A stretch of 64,000 nucleotides of DNA, taken from positions 372,001 to 436,000 of the forward strand of contig NZ_JABEZT010000003.1 in the NCBI RefSeq assembly GCF_013149805.1, written 5' to 3'. The translations under genes were made by a program, and so were the position numbers. The first letter of the stretch is position 1, and each line of letters starts with the position of its first letter. Below the pieces are notes generated by a model that ran no database searches, was not told the origin of the DNA, and worked only from the letters and a program-made list of their open reading frames with translations. Of this stretch, positions 52,798 through 60,230 are shown in pieces. Source of the DNA: Isoptericola chiayiensis (GTDB taxonomy: Bacteria; Actinomycetota; Actinomycetes; Actinomycetales; Cellulomonadaceae).

Positions 52798-54048
52798 ATG
52801 CCGGGCATCCACCACCTCGAGATCTGGGTCGCGGAGGACGGGACCGCCGCCGCGGCCTGGGGCTGGTTGTTGCCCCGTCTCGGCTTCCGGCTCACGCAGG
52901 AGTGGCCGCAGGGGCGCACCTGGTCCGACGGCGGCACCTACCTGACGCTCACCACCCCGCCGAACCTGACCGCGGACCGCCACGACCGCCGTCGTCCCGG
53001 GATGAACCACGTGGCGTTCGACGGCGGCACCCCCGCCGACGTGGACGCCCTGATGGCGGCCGCCCCCGCGCACGGCTGGGCCCCGCTCTACGCGGAGCGC
53101 TACCCGCACGCCGGAGGACCGGACCACTACGCGGGCTGGCTGGAGAACGCCGCCGGGTTCAAGGTCGAGGTGGTCGCCGACAGCGCCGGTCGTGTCGCCG
53201 AGGTGCCGTACCGCGCCCTGCCGCTCGGCGACGCCCCGGTGCGGTACGCACACGGCCCGGACTCGTCACCCCGCCCGGGCACACCGGCGGGCCGTACCGC
53301 GTCGTTCGACCTGGCCAGCACCGTCTTTCCCGGCACGACCCGGCGGGTCTGGATCCACGCCCCGCCGGGCATCGACGCGGCGCACCAGGTCGGTGTCGCC
53401 GTCTTCCTCGACGGATGGTGGTACCTGGACCCCGACGGCGAGATCCGCGGCGGCGTGGTGCTCGACAACCTCGTCCGCTCCGGACAGATCCCGCCCATCA
53501 TCGGGGTGTTCGTCGATCCCGGGGTCTTCCCCGACGCGGGTGACCCGGAGGCGCGGAAGAACCGCAACGCCGAGTACGACGCCGCGGACGACCGGCTCGC
53601 CCGCCTCCTGCTGGACGAGGTGGTCCCCGAGGTCCGACGGCGGCACGCGCTCAGCGACGACCCGGCCCGGTGGGCGGTGATCGGCGGCAGCAGCGGCGGC
53701 AACGCCGCCTTCACCGTCGCCTGGCACCGCCCGGAGCAGTTCGGCCGGGTGACCGGGTTCCTGTCGAGCTTCGCGCAGATGCCCGGCGGCAACCCGTACC
53801 CTGAGCTGATCGCCGACACGCCCCGCAAGCCGCTGCGCGTGCTCCTCCAGGCCGGCCATCGTGACCTCGGTTGGAACGAGCCCGAGCACAACTGGTTCGC
53901 CGAGAACCTGCGCACCGCCGCGGCGCTCGCCGAGGCCGGCTACGACGCTCGCCTGGTGCTCGGCGACGGCGGGCACGACCCGAACCATGCCGGGGTGCTG
54001 CTGCCCGACGCGCTGCGCTGGCTGTGGCGGGACGCGCGGGTGTGGTGA
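52798..54048 (+). CDS. VOC domain - enterochelin-esterase-like hydrolase fusion
   Basis: A 416-residue two-part protein. Residues 1-145 are a VOC module with metal-ligand positions His5/His6 (GIHHLEIWV), His71 (MNHVAF) and Glu124 (FKVEVV). Residues 165-416 are an esterase D/enterochelin-esterase-like hydrolase with FLDGWWYL, GSSGG around Ser299, and GDGGHDPNHAG with His393; an acid lies in the region of VFVDPGVFPD. The combination is not one I recognise. The ATG at 52798 opens at the usual VOC start; a GTG at 52780 would add six residues. It may bind and then hydrolyse an ester such as a siderophore or antibiotic (inference). Confidence 0.85.
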   Translation: MPGIHHLEIWVAEDGTAAAAWGWLLPRLGFRLTQEWPQGRTWSDGGTYLTLTTPPNLTADRHDRRRPGMNHVAFDGGTPADVDALMAAAPAHGWAPLYAERYPHAGGPDHYAGWLENAAGFKVEVVADSAGRVAEVPYRALPLGDAPVRYAHGPDSSPRPGTPAGRTASFDLASTVFPGTTRRVWIHAPPGIDAAHQVGVAVFLDGWWYLDPDGEIRGGVVLDNLVRSGQIPPIIGVFVDPGVFPDAGDPEARKNRNAEYDAADDRLARLLLDEVVPEVRRRHALSDDPARWAVIGGSSGGNAAFTVAWHRPEQFGRVTGFLSSFAQMPGGNPYPELIADTPRKPLRVLLQAGHRDLGWNEPEHNWFAENLRTAAALAEAGYDARLVLGDGGHDPNHAGVLLPDALRWLWRDARVW

Positions 54049-54116
54049 GCGGCTCCGACGCCGTGGCGGCCTACGTCGGTCGGGCCCGGCTGCTCGACGC
54101 GGCGCTGCCCCGGGTC
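54045..54116 (+). other. Possible 5' gene fragment coupled to the VOC-esterase gene
   Basis: A GTG at 54045 overlaps the previous stop (GTGA) and reads VSGSDAVAAYVGRARLLDAA, with normal high-GC codon use, until it runs into the antisense end of the Fic remnant at 54117. I take it as the cut-off start of a lost downstream gene, but 24 codons are too few to name it. Confidence 0.4.
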
Positions 54117-54497
54117 TCAGCGTCTGAGCAGGTTCTGGGCGTACTGATCGAGGACGGTCAGGATGCCCCGGTGCTCCCAGACACGGTTGCGCCGCAAGCC
54201 GGTTCGCTCGGTGAGCACTCCCGCCTCGGTGAGCTGGTTCAACGCGTTCTGGGCGGTCTGACCTGCCATACCCAGGTGGTCGGAGAGGAATCGTGCGTTG
54301 ACGACCGGGTGGGAGACGAGGTGGGGGAGCACCCGCCAGGCGACTGCTTGTCGCCGGAGGCCACGGAGAAGTTCACGGGCGGCGTCGACCTGGGCTGCCA
54401 GATCATCGACGAGACCGGATCCCGAGAAGGCAGCGAAGCGGGCGGCGTCGGAGAACCGCTCGACGACAGGACGGGCGTCGCCGTCGCGGTAGCTTAA
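54117..54497 (-). pseudogene. C-terminal remnant of a Fic family protein
   Basis: The minus strand reads about 127 codons without a stop from 54497 to 54117, ending in a winged helix: VVNARFLSDHLGMAGQTAQN, LTEAGVLTERTGLRRNRVW and a LDQYAQNLLRR end. This is the C-terminus of Fic/DUF4172-type AMP-transferases (upstream part: DGDARPVVERFSDAARFAAF). The catalytic Fic domain with HPFxxGNGR is absent: an in-frame TGA lies at 54498-54500 and beyond it is an unrelated inverted repeat. A 71-residue piece starting at a GTG (54332) could still be translated. Flanking fragments suggest a deletion or insertion scar. Confidence 0.78.
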
Positions 54498-54521
54498 TCA
54501 AGGTTTCTGAAGAACCTTGAT
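54497..54521. repeat. AT-rich inverted repeat at the Fic remnant boundary
   Basis: ATCAAGGTT, seven-base loop, AACCTTGAT. Unusually AT-rich for this region. It may be a terminator for the gene at 54535 on the minus strand or the edge of a vanished element. Confidence 0.55.
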
Positions 54522-54534
54522 CAACGCGCGAGGT

Positions 54535-55215
54535 CTACTCCACGTTGCGCAGCGCCGCCGGGATCGTCTCGTCCCCGCTGGTGAACCGCACGAACTGCCC
54601 GATCGACTCGTCGATCCGCAGCGCGGCGGCGGCGACCTGGGCGACGTCGGCCCGGGGCACCTCCGAGGGGCCGCCCCGCTCGACGCGTTCGTCGGCGCCG
54701 AGCACCCGGATGTGGCCGGTGGGCGGTCCGTCGGTCAGCGTGCCGGGGCCGAGGATCGTCCAGGCGAGATCGGTGCCGCGCAGGTGCTCGTCGGCGGCGA
54801 GCTTGGCGTCGGCGTACGGGTGGAAGCTGGAGTCGGACGGGATGCCGTGGTCGGGCACGGACCCGATCCACGAGACCATCACGTACCGACGGACGCCGGC
54901 ACGCGCGGCGGCGTCCATCGAGCGGATCGCGGCGTCGCGGTCGACGGCGTAGGTGCGGTCGGGGTTGCCGCCCCCGGCGCCGGCGGCCCAGACGACGGCG
55001 TCTGCGCCGTCGAGCGCCGTCGCGATCTGGTCGGTGTCCGCGGACTCGACGTCCAGGAGCAGGGGGTCGCCGCCCAGGTCGGCCACCCGGTCGACCTGTT
55101 CGGGCTTGCGGACCACGCCGACGACGTCGACGGCCGGGCCGGCGCCACCGTCCGCGAGGAGCGGGACCAGGAGCTGTGCGACCCTGCCGAGCGCACCGAT
55201 GACGACGACCTTCAT
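54535..55215 (-). CDS. NAD(P)-binding atypical SDR (NmrA/YwnB-like)
   Basis: A 226-residue Rossmann-fold protein. The opening VVVIGALGRVAQLLVPLL is the dinucleotide motif, followed by VVGVVRKPEQ, DAVVWAAGAGG, YVMVSWIG and YADAKLAADEHLRGTDLAWTILGPGTLTD, all typical of SDR_a5-type proteins. These bind NAD(P) and may act as reductases or redox sensors. GGAGG lies ahead of the ATG at 55215. It is divergent from a SnoaL-like gene. Confidence 0.9.
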   Translation of the reverse strand: MKVVVIGALGRVAQLLVPLLADGGAGPAVDVVGVVRKPEQVDRVADLGGDPLLLDVESADTDQIATALDGADAVVWAAGAGGGNPDRTYAVDRDAAIRSMDAAARAGVRRYVMVSWIGSVPDHGIPSDSSFHPYADAKLAADEHLRGTDLAWTILGPGTLTDGPPTGHIRVLGADERVERGGPSEVPRADVAQVAAAALRIDESIGQFVRFTSGDETIPAALRNVE

Positions 55216-55331
55216 GACGGACCTCCGTGACGTCGGGAAATGCTCCCCCCACCGTGGCCTACTCCGGCGGCGGTTGCCAACGCTGACGGCGTCCGGCTGT
55301 GACATCGGGCCGTCGCGCCTACGGTCGGGTG

Positions 55332-55670
55332 ATGGACGCGATCATCGACGGGCTCATGGCGACGGAGGACCGCCTCGCGGTCGGGACGGGCGAGGACTAT
55401 GCCGAGGTGCTGCACGAGGACGCCGTCGTCGTCGTCCCCGGTGCCGTGCTCGACAAGGCGGGGTGCATCGCCGCGATGGACTCCTCGCCGGGCTGGGACG
55501 AGGTCGATCTCGGCGAGGCGCGGCTGGTGCGCAGCGAGGACACGGCGACCGTCGTCTACCGGTTCACCGGCCGCCGCGGCGAGGAGACCTACGTCGCCAC
55601 CCTGGCCAGCACGTACGTCACGGCTGTCGGCGGGTGGCGGCTGCTGGTCCACCAGCACACCCCGGAGTGA
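55332..55670 (+). CDS. SnoaL/DUF4440-like (NTF2-fold) protein
   Basis: A 112-residue single-domain protein with the NTF2-like pattern: N-terminal helices (IIDGLMATEDRLAVG), strand HEDAVVVVPG, and closing strands TYVTAVGGWRLLVHQHTPE. Such proteins bind small molecules or act as isomerases; the role here is unknown. The ATG is six bases after TACGGT, a leaderless start. Its stop is one base from the end of the convergent soxR gene. Confidence 0.82.
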   Translation: MDAIIDGLMATEDRLAVGTGEDYAEVLHEDAVVVVPGAVLDKAGCIAAMDSSPGWDEVDLGEARLVRSEDTATVVYRFTGRRGEETYVATLASTYVTAVGGWRLLVHQHTPE

Positions 55671-55671
55671 C

Positions 55672-56142
55672 TCAGGTGCCGCCGCCGACGTCGGACGGCG
55701 AGTCCCCCTCGAGGTAGCGCGGTCCCGGACCCAGGGCGGCGGCACGGTCCTCCGGGTTCTGCAGCGTGCAGCGCTCCAGGGACAGGCAGCCGCAGCCGAT
55801 ACAGGAGTCGAGGTCGTCGCGGAGACGTTCGAGCACGGCGATGCGCTCGTCCAGGAGGCCCCGCCACCTCCGGGACAGCCGGCGCCAGTCCTCGGCGGTG
55901 GGGGTGCGGCCGTCGGGCAGGGTGGCGAGGGCGTCGGCGATCTGGTCGAGCGTCAGCCCGAGCCGGGAGGCCGTCCGGACGAAGGCGATCCGCCGTAGCG
56001 TCGTGCGCTCGTAGCGGCGCTGGTTGCCGCCGGTGCGCTGCGCCTCGATCAGGCCCCGCTGCTCGTAGAAGCGCAGGGCCGACGGCGCCACCCCGCTGCG
56101 CCGCGCGACCTCGCCGATGGTCAGGTACCGCTCCAGGATCAT
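55672..56142 (-). CDS. soxR: Redox-sensitive transcriptional activator SoxR
   Basis: A 156-residue MerR-family regulator. The HTH at the start (LTIGEVARRSGVAPSALRFY) is followed by a dimerisation helix and the [2Fe-2S] cluster site Cys114, Cys117, Cys119, Cys125 (CIGCGC then RC). Cluster oxidation by redox-cycling compounds turns SoxR on. The ATG at 56142 matches the usual family length; GGAG is upstream. A SoxR-box-like sequence lies 19 bases upstream, shared with a divergent split transketolase. Confidence 0.94.
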   Translation of the reverse strand: MILERYLTIGEVARRSGVAPSALRFYEQRGLIEAQRTGGNQRRYERTTLRRIAFVRTASRLGLTLDQIADALATLPDGRTPTAEDWRRLSRRWRGLLDERIAVLERLRDDLDSCIGCGCLSLERCTLQNPEDRAAALGPGPRYLEGDSPSDVGGGT

Positions 56143-56160
56143 TCGTGCTCCACCCCTTGA

Positions 56161-56178
56161 CCTCAAGTGAACTTCAAC
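56161..56178. promoter_or_regulatory. SoxR-box-like site between soxR and transketolase genes
   Basis: CCTCAAGTGAACTTCAAC matches the SoxR consensus CCTCAAGTTAACTTGAGG at 14 of 18 positions. It lies between TTGACC (56157-56162) and TACAGC (56180-56185) on the plus strand, where a MerR-type activator would act. Confidence 0.65.
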
Positions 56179-56193
56179 TTACAGCCTGGGTCC

Positions 56194-56904
56194 ATGACCA
56201 CGACACCCCTGGCTCCCGAGACCCTGGAGCACCTCGTCGCCCGCGTCACCGGCGACGAGAAGCACGACGCGAGCGCCCACTCCACCCTCGACGTCGTCCG
56301 CGTGCTCTACGACCGGGTGCTCCGCGTCGACCCGGACCGCCCCGACGACCCGCACCGGGACCGGTTCCTGCTGTCCAAGGGGCACGGACCCGCGTCCACC
56401 TACGCCGTGCTCGCCGCCCACGGGTTCTTCCCCGCGGCCTGGCTGGACGACGTCGCCGCCCGGGACTCGCCCCTCGGCCACCACCCCGACCGCGTGCTCG
56501 TCCCCGGGATCGAGATCGGCAGCGGCTCGCTCGGCCACGGGCTGCCCCTCGCCGTCGGCACGGCCCTCGGCCTGCGCGGGCGATCTCCGGGACGTGTCGT
56601 CGTGCTCGTCGGCGACGCCGAGCTCGACGAGGGCTCCAACGCCGAGGCGATCCAGATCGCCGCCCGCCTCGGCCTCGGCAACCTGACCTGCGTCGTCGTC
56701 GACAACCACAGCGACAGCCACGGCTGGCCCGGCGGCATCGCCGCCCGGTTCGCCGTGGAGGGATGGACGACGACGGACGTCGACACCCGCTCCGACGACC
56801 GGCTCGCCACGGCGTTGCGCCGCACCGAGCCCGACCGGCCCACTGCCGTCGTCGTCGACACCACGCGACGCGGCGCCCGACCCGCGGCGGAGATGACCGC
56901 ATGA
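56194..56904 (+). CDS. Transketolase, N-terminal (thiamine diphosphate) subunit
   Basis: A 236-residue subunit of a two-gene transketolase. SKGHGPASTYAVLAAHGFF and GSLGHGLPLAVGTALGLR are substrate and cofactor segments; GDAELDEGSNAEAIQIAARLGLGNL with its GD...N pattern binds thiamine diphosphate and metal. The protein is shorter than most N-terminal transketolase subunits (about 270). Its stop overlaps the next start (ATGA), giving equal amounts of both halves. The SoxR box upstream suggests oxidative induction. Confidence 0.9.
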   Translation: MTTTPLAPETLEHLVARVTGDEKHDASAHSTLDVVRVLYDRVLRVDPDRPDDPHRDRFLLSKGHGPASTYAVLAAHGFFPAAWLDDVAARDSPLGHHPDRVLVPGIEIGSGSLGHGLPLAVGTALGLRGRSPGRVVVLVGDAELDEGSNAEAIQIAARLGLGNLTCVVVDNHSDSHGWPGGIAARFAVEGWTTTDVDTRSDDRLATALRRTEPDRPTAVVVDTTRRGARPAAEMTA

Positions 56905-57842
56905 GCGCCGTCACGACGCCGGTCCTCGACATGCGGGCCCGGTTCTACGCCGATCTCGGGCCCCTGCTCGACGCGCACCCCGACGTGGACGTGGTGCTCG
57001 CCGTCATCGGCTCCGGCCAGATGGCCCCCGTCACCGCCCGGCACCCCGGGCGCGTGATCGACGTCGGCATCCGCGAACAAGCGATGATCGGGGTCGCCGG
57101 CGGACTGGCGCTCGCGGGCCGGCGACCGATCGTGCACACCTACGCCCCGTTCCTCGTCGAACGGCCCTACGAACAGCTCAAGCTCGACCTGGGACACCAG
57201 GACGTCGGCGCGGTCCTCGTCAGCATCGGCAGCTCGTTCGACGCGTCCGCGGAGGGCCGCACCCACCAGGCACCCGCCGACGTCGCCCTCGTGTCCGCGC
57301 TGCCCGGCTGGACCGTGCACGTGCCCGGCCACGCCGACGAGGTCACCGCCCTCCTGCAGGCCGAGGCCGCCACCGACCGGCGCGTCTACCTGCGGCTGTC
57401 CCGACAGCGCAACGCGCAGCCGCAGCCCACCGACGGGCGGGTCCACCTCGTGCGCGACGTCGCCTCCGGCCTCGACGGGGCCGGGCACGCACCCCTGGTG
57501 CTCGCCGTCGGACCGATGCTCGACACCGTGCTCGCCGCCAGCGCCGACCTGCCCGTCCGCGTCGCGTACACCGCGACACCGCACCCGCTCGACGCCGAGA
57601 CCCTGCGGGCGCTGGCCGGGCCGCAGCCCGTGCTCACCGTCGTCGAGCCGTACCTGGAGGGCACCAGCGCGGCGGCCGTCGCGGCGGCGCTCGCCGACCG
57701 GCCCGCACGTGTGCAGCACGTCGGCGTGCCACGGGACGTCGAGCTGCGCCGGTACGGGACCCCGCGCGACCACGCCGCCGCGCACGGACTGGACGCCGCG
57801 GGGGTGCGGCGCCGCATCGCAGCGCTGCTCGACCCGCCGTGA
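56901..57842 (+). CDS. Transketolase, C-terminal (pyrimidine-binding) subunit
   Basis: A 313-residue partner of the preceding subunit. The pyrimidine-binding part has the catalytic Glu in DVGIREQAMIGVAGGLALAG, then YAPFLVERPYEQLKLDLG; the C-terminal domain ends with DVELRRYGTPRDHAAAHGLD, normal for this family. Together the pair would transfer two-carbon units between sugars, perhaps in a special branch rather than the main pentose pathway. It converges with the MocR gene. Confidence 0.92.
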   Translation: MSAVTTPVLDMRARFYADLGPLLDAHPDVDVVLAVIGSGQMAPVTARHPGRVIDVGIREQAMIGVAGGLALAGRRPIVHTYAPFLVERPYEQLKLDLGHQDVGAVLVSIGSSFDASAEGRTHQAPADVALVSALPGWTVHVPGHADEVTALLQAEAATDRRVYLRLSRQRNAQPQPTDGRVHLVRDVASGLDGAGHAPLVLAVGPMLDTVLAASADLPVRVAYTATPHPLDAETLRALAGPQPVLTVVEPYLEGTSAAAVAAALADRPARVQHVGVPRDVELRRYGTPRDHAAAHGLDAAGVRRRIAALLDPP

Positions 57843-57848
57843 CGCGCC

Positions 57849-59279
57849 TCAACGCGTCAGCTCGGTGCGGATCGTCGCCAGGGCCACCCGCAGGGCGGCG
57901 GTCGAGGGCGGGGCGTAGCCCAGCACGATCCCGTCGCACCGCAGCCCCGAGCCCTCGACGACGTAGTCCTGCAGGTCGCTGACCAGCACGCCCTGGTCCG
58001 CGAGGCGGGCGACGAGCCCGGCCGCCGGTCGTTCGAGCTCCAGGACCGCGTGCAGGCCGCCGTCCAGGGCACGGGTCCGGACGCCGGGGATGCCGGTGAA
58101 CGCGTCGGCCACGAGACGACGCCGGTCCCGGTAGTCTCGTCGGCACCGAGCGACGTGCCGCCGCAGCGCCCCGGACGCCATCAGCTGCGCGAGCGCGTGC
58201 TGGACGACCGAGGCCACGGTGGCGCCCCGCCCCGACCGCGCGGCGAGGATCGCCTCCCCGGACGTGGTCCCGCCGTCGTGCTGCACGCCGCCGTCGCGAC
58301 GGTCGGCAGGGGCGCTCGCGGGCAGCACCAGGTACCCGCACCGCAGCTGCGGGTCGAGAACCTTGGAGAACGACCCGACGTGGACCACGACGCCGCACTC
58401 GTCCAGGACGGCCAGCGCCGGCAGCGGAGAACCGCGATGGCGGAACTCGGAGTCGTAGTCGTCCTCGAGCACCAGGACGCCGCCGGCGGCGGCCCACCGC
58501 AGCAGCTCCAGGCGCCGCGCGACGGGCAGCGCGCCGCCGAGGGGGTACTGGTGGCTCGGCGTGACCATCACGGCGTCGAGCGGGGCGTCCACGTGCGCGG
58601 CGCGCAGGGCGTCGAGGTCTATGCCCTGATCGGTGACCGGTACCGGCACCACGACGCCGCCTGCCGCCGCCACCGCCCGGCGTCCGGCGCGGTAGCCGGG
58701 GTTCTCGACGGCGACCCGCGGTGCTCGGGCGGTGCTGCGTGCCAGCGCCTCGACGGTCAGTGTGACCGCCTCGGCGGTGCCCGCGGTGACCACGGCGCGG
58801 CGTGGGTCGGGCGCGAACCCGCGGCTCAGCGCGAGCTGGTTCGCGACCTGGCGACGGAGCTCCGGCTCGCCGACCGGGTCGGGGTAGCGGGCCTCGACGG
58901 GAAGGGCGGTCGCGTACCGCCACGCCCTGCGGCGCTCCCGGTCCGAGACCGCTGCGACGTTCGGGACCCCGGGCTGCAGGTCGACGACGGCGTGCGGGTG
59001 AGCGGGCAGTGTGGGGTGCGGTCGTGCGTCGTGGACGGAGGTGGGCTCGGCGGCCGGGACGCCGGTGAGAGTGGCGGCGACGCGCGGCACCGCGCCGTGG
59101 CGCAGGACCAGGTATCCCTCGCCGTCGAGCTGCTCGTAGGCGGCGGTCACCGTGCCGCGGGCCACTCCGAGCTCCGCGGCCAGGGCCCGGGTGGAGGGCA
59201 CGGGGTCCCCCTCGCCGAGGCGGCCGTCGTGGACCATGCTCCTCACGAGGTCGGCGACCCGGGCGGTCTTGGTCGGCAC
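57849..59279 (-). CDS. MocR/PdxR-type regulator (GntR HTH plus aminotransferase-like domain)
   Basis: A 476-residue regulator. The GntR-type winged helix covers residues 1-65 (VPSTRALAAELGVARGTVTAAYEQL), a linker follows, then a class I aminotransferase fold with YPDPVGEPELRRQVA, VEDDYDSEF-like LEDDYDSEFRH, and the cofactor lysine in SFSKVLDPQLRCGYL. Such proteins sense pyridoxal phosphate. The GTG at 59279 is six bases after GACACT; a start 16 codons earlier would lie in the operator. It is divergent from a flavin oxidase of the PNPOx fold with repeated sites between. Confidence 0.9.
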   Translation of the reverse strand: MPTKTARVADLVRSMVHDGRLGEGDPVPSTRALAAELGVARGTVTAAYEQLDGEGYLVLRHGAVPRVAATLTGVPAAEPTSVHDARPHPTLPAHPHAVVDLQPGVPNVAAVSDRERRRAWRYATALPVEARYPDPVGEPELRRQVANQLALSRGFAPDPRRAVVTAGTAEAVTLTVEALARSTARAPRVAVENPGYRAGRRAVAAAGGVVVPVPVTDQGIDLDALRAAHVDAPLDAVMVTPSHQYPLGGALPVARRLELLRWAAAGGVLVLEDDYDSEFRHRGSPLPALAVLDECGVVVHVGSFSKVLDPQLRCGYLVLPASAPADRRDGGVQHDGGTTSGEAILAARSGRGATVASVVQHALAQLMASGALRRHVARCRRDYRDRRRLVADAFTGIPGVRTRALDGGLHAVLELERPAAGLVARLADQGVLVSDLQDYVVEGSGLRCDGIVLGYAPPSTAALRVALATIRTELTR

Positions 59280-59293
59280 GAGGTCAGTGTCGC

Positions 59294-59347
59294 ACTGGAC
59301 CGATCGAGTAGTGCAGCAGTGGACCATTCATTGATCCAGTGTGGTCC
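59294..59347. promoter_or_regulatory. Repeated ACTGGACC-like sites between MocR and PNPOx-like genes
   Basis: ACTGGACC (59294-59301) and AGTGGACC (59318-59325) are direct repeats 24 bases apart, and ATCCAGTGTGGTCC (59334-59347) carries the same words in inverse order. MocR regulators bind such direct repeats. They lie between the two divergent leaderless promoters. Confidence 0.6.
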
Positions 59348-59360
59348 CTAGTCTCGGAGC

Positions 59361-60029
59361 GTGACGACCGAGACCTCTCCACCCGGCCCTTCGCTGACCG
59401 TCCGCCGCAAGCCGGACCGGCAGACCGACGACCCCGCCGTCCTCGACCGCATCCTGGCCGACGGGCGTCTCGCCCACGTGGCCCTCGTGCGCGACGGGCA
59501 CCCGGTCGTGCTGCCGTTCCTGTACGGCGTCGGTGACCTCGGCGACGGGCTGGGGCGCCGACTGCTGCTGCACGGTTCCACGGGTGGCGGGCTGTTCCTC
59601 GACGCGGGGCACGAGGGCGTGCCCGTGTCCGTCGCGATCACCCACCTGGACGCACTCGTCTACGCCCGGTCGCTGAACGACAGCTCCGCGAACTACCGGT
59701 CCGCGATGATCGCCGGACGTGCCTCCGTGGTGCCCCGCGAGCGCCGCGCCAGGGCGCTCTGGTGCGTGGGTGACCACCTCATGCCCGGACGGCGCACCGA
59801 GGTCCGCGAGATGACACCCAAGGAGGTCGCTGCCACCCAGGTGCTCCAGGTTCCGCTCGACGCCGTCAGCGTCAAGGTCCGAGCGGGTGGCGTGGGGGAC
59901 TCCCCGGACGACGGCGAGGACCACGGTGTGTGGGCCGGCGTCGTCCCGCTGACCACGACCACGGGGCCGCCGGAGCCGAGCCCGCTGTCCGAGGGGCTGC
60001 CTGTGCCCCCGTCGGTCGCACTGCGCTGA
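59361..60029 (+). CDS. Pyridoxamine 5'-phosphate oxidase-fold flavoprotein
   Basis: A 222-residue FMN-binding split-barrel protein (Pyridox_ox_2 type). FMN contacts are expected in GRLAHVALVRDGHPVVLPFLYG, RLLLHGSTGGG and the SANYRSAMIAG segment. Relatives are flavin reductases, nitroimidazole reductases or PLP-linked enzymes. The GTG is six bases after TAGTCT. Divergence from a MocR-type regulator suggests a link to vitamin B6. A small hairpin follows the stop. Confidence 0.88.
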   Translation: MTTETSPPGPSLTVRRKPDRQTDDPAVLDRILADGRLAHVALVRDGHPVVLPFLYGVGDLGDGLGRRLLLHGSTGGGLFLDAGHEGVPVSVAITHLDALVYARSLNDSSANYRSAMIAGRASVVPRERRARALWCVGDHLMPGRRTEVREMTPKEVAATQVLQVPLDAVSVKVRAGGVGDSPDDGEDHGVWAGVVPLTTTTGPPEPSPLSEGLPVPPSVALR

Positions 60030-60037
60030 GCGAGTGC

Positions 60038-60054
60038 TTGGAGGAAACCTCCAA
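60038..60054 (+). terminator. Short hairpin after PNPOx-like gene
   Basis: TTGGAGG-AAA-CCTCCAA, perfect seven-base arms nine bases after the stop. Confidence 0.6.
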
Positions 60055-60106
60055 AGCGTGGTCTCAGACGTTGGACGCCCCGCCGGGGGGCAGATCCCGG
60101 GGTCCG

Positions 60107-60143
60107 CAACCTACGCTGGCGTAGGCTACGACAGCGTAGGTTG
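60107..60143. promoter_or_regulatory. Nested palindromic operator of the bkd operon
   Basis: Outer arms CAACCTACGCTG (60107-60118) and CAGCGTAGGTTG (60132-60143) are perfect. The centre CGTAG-G-CTACG (60120-60130) is itself a palindrome, so CTACG/CGTAG words recur four times. TACGCT on either strand could serve as a -10. A TetR- or Lrp-like regulator is plausible; none is adjacent. Confidence 0.65.
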
Positions 60144-60230
60144 CCCGACCGGTCCTGGGGGATCGGCTCGGGACCAGCGCGCAGCCGGAGCAGCCCAGCC
60201 CCGTCCGGGGCCGCCAGCGAAGGAGATCGC

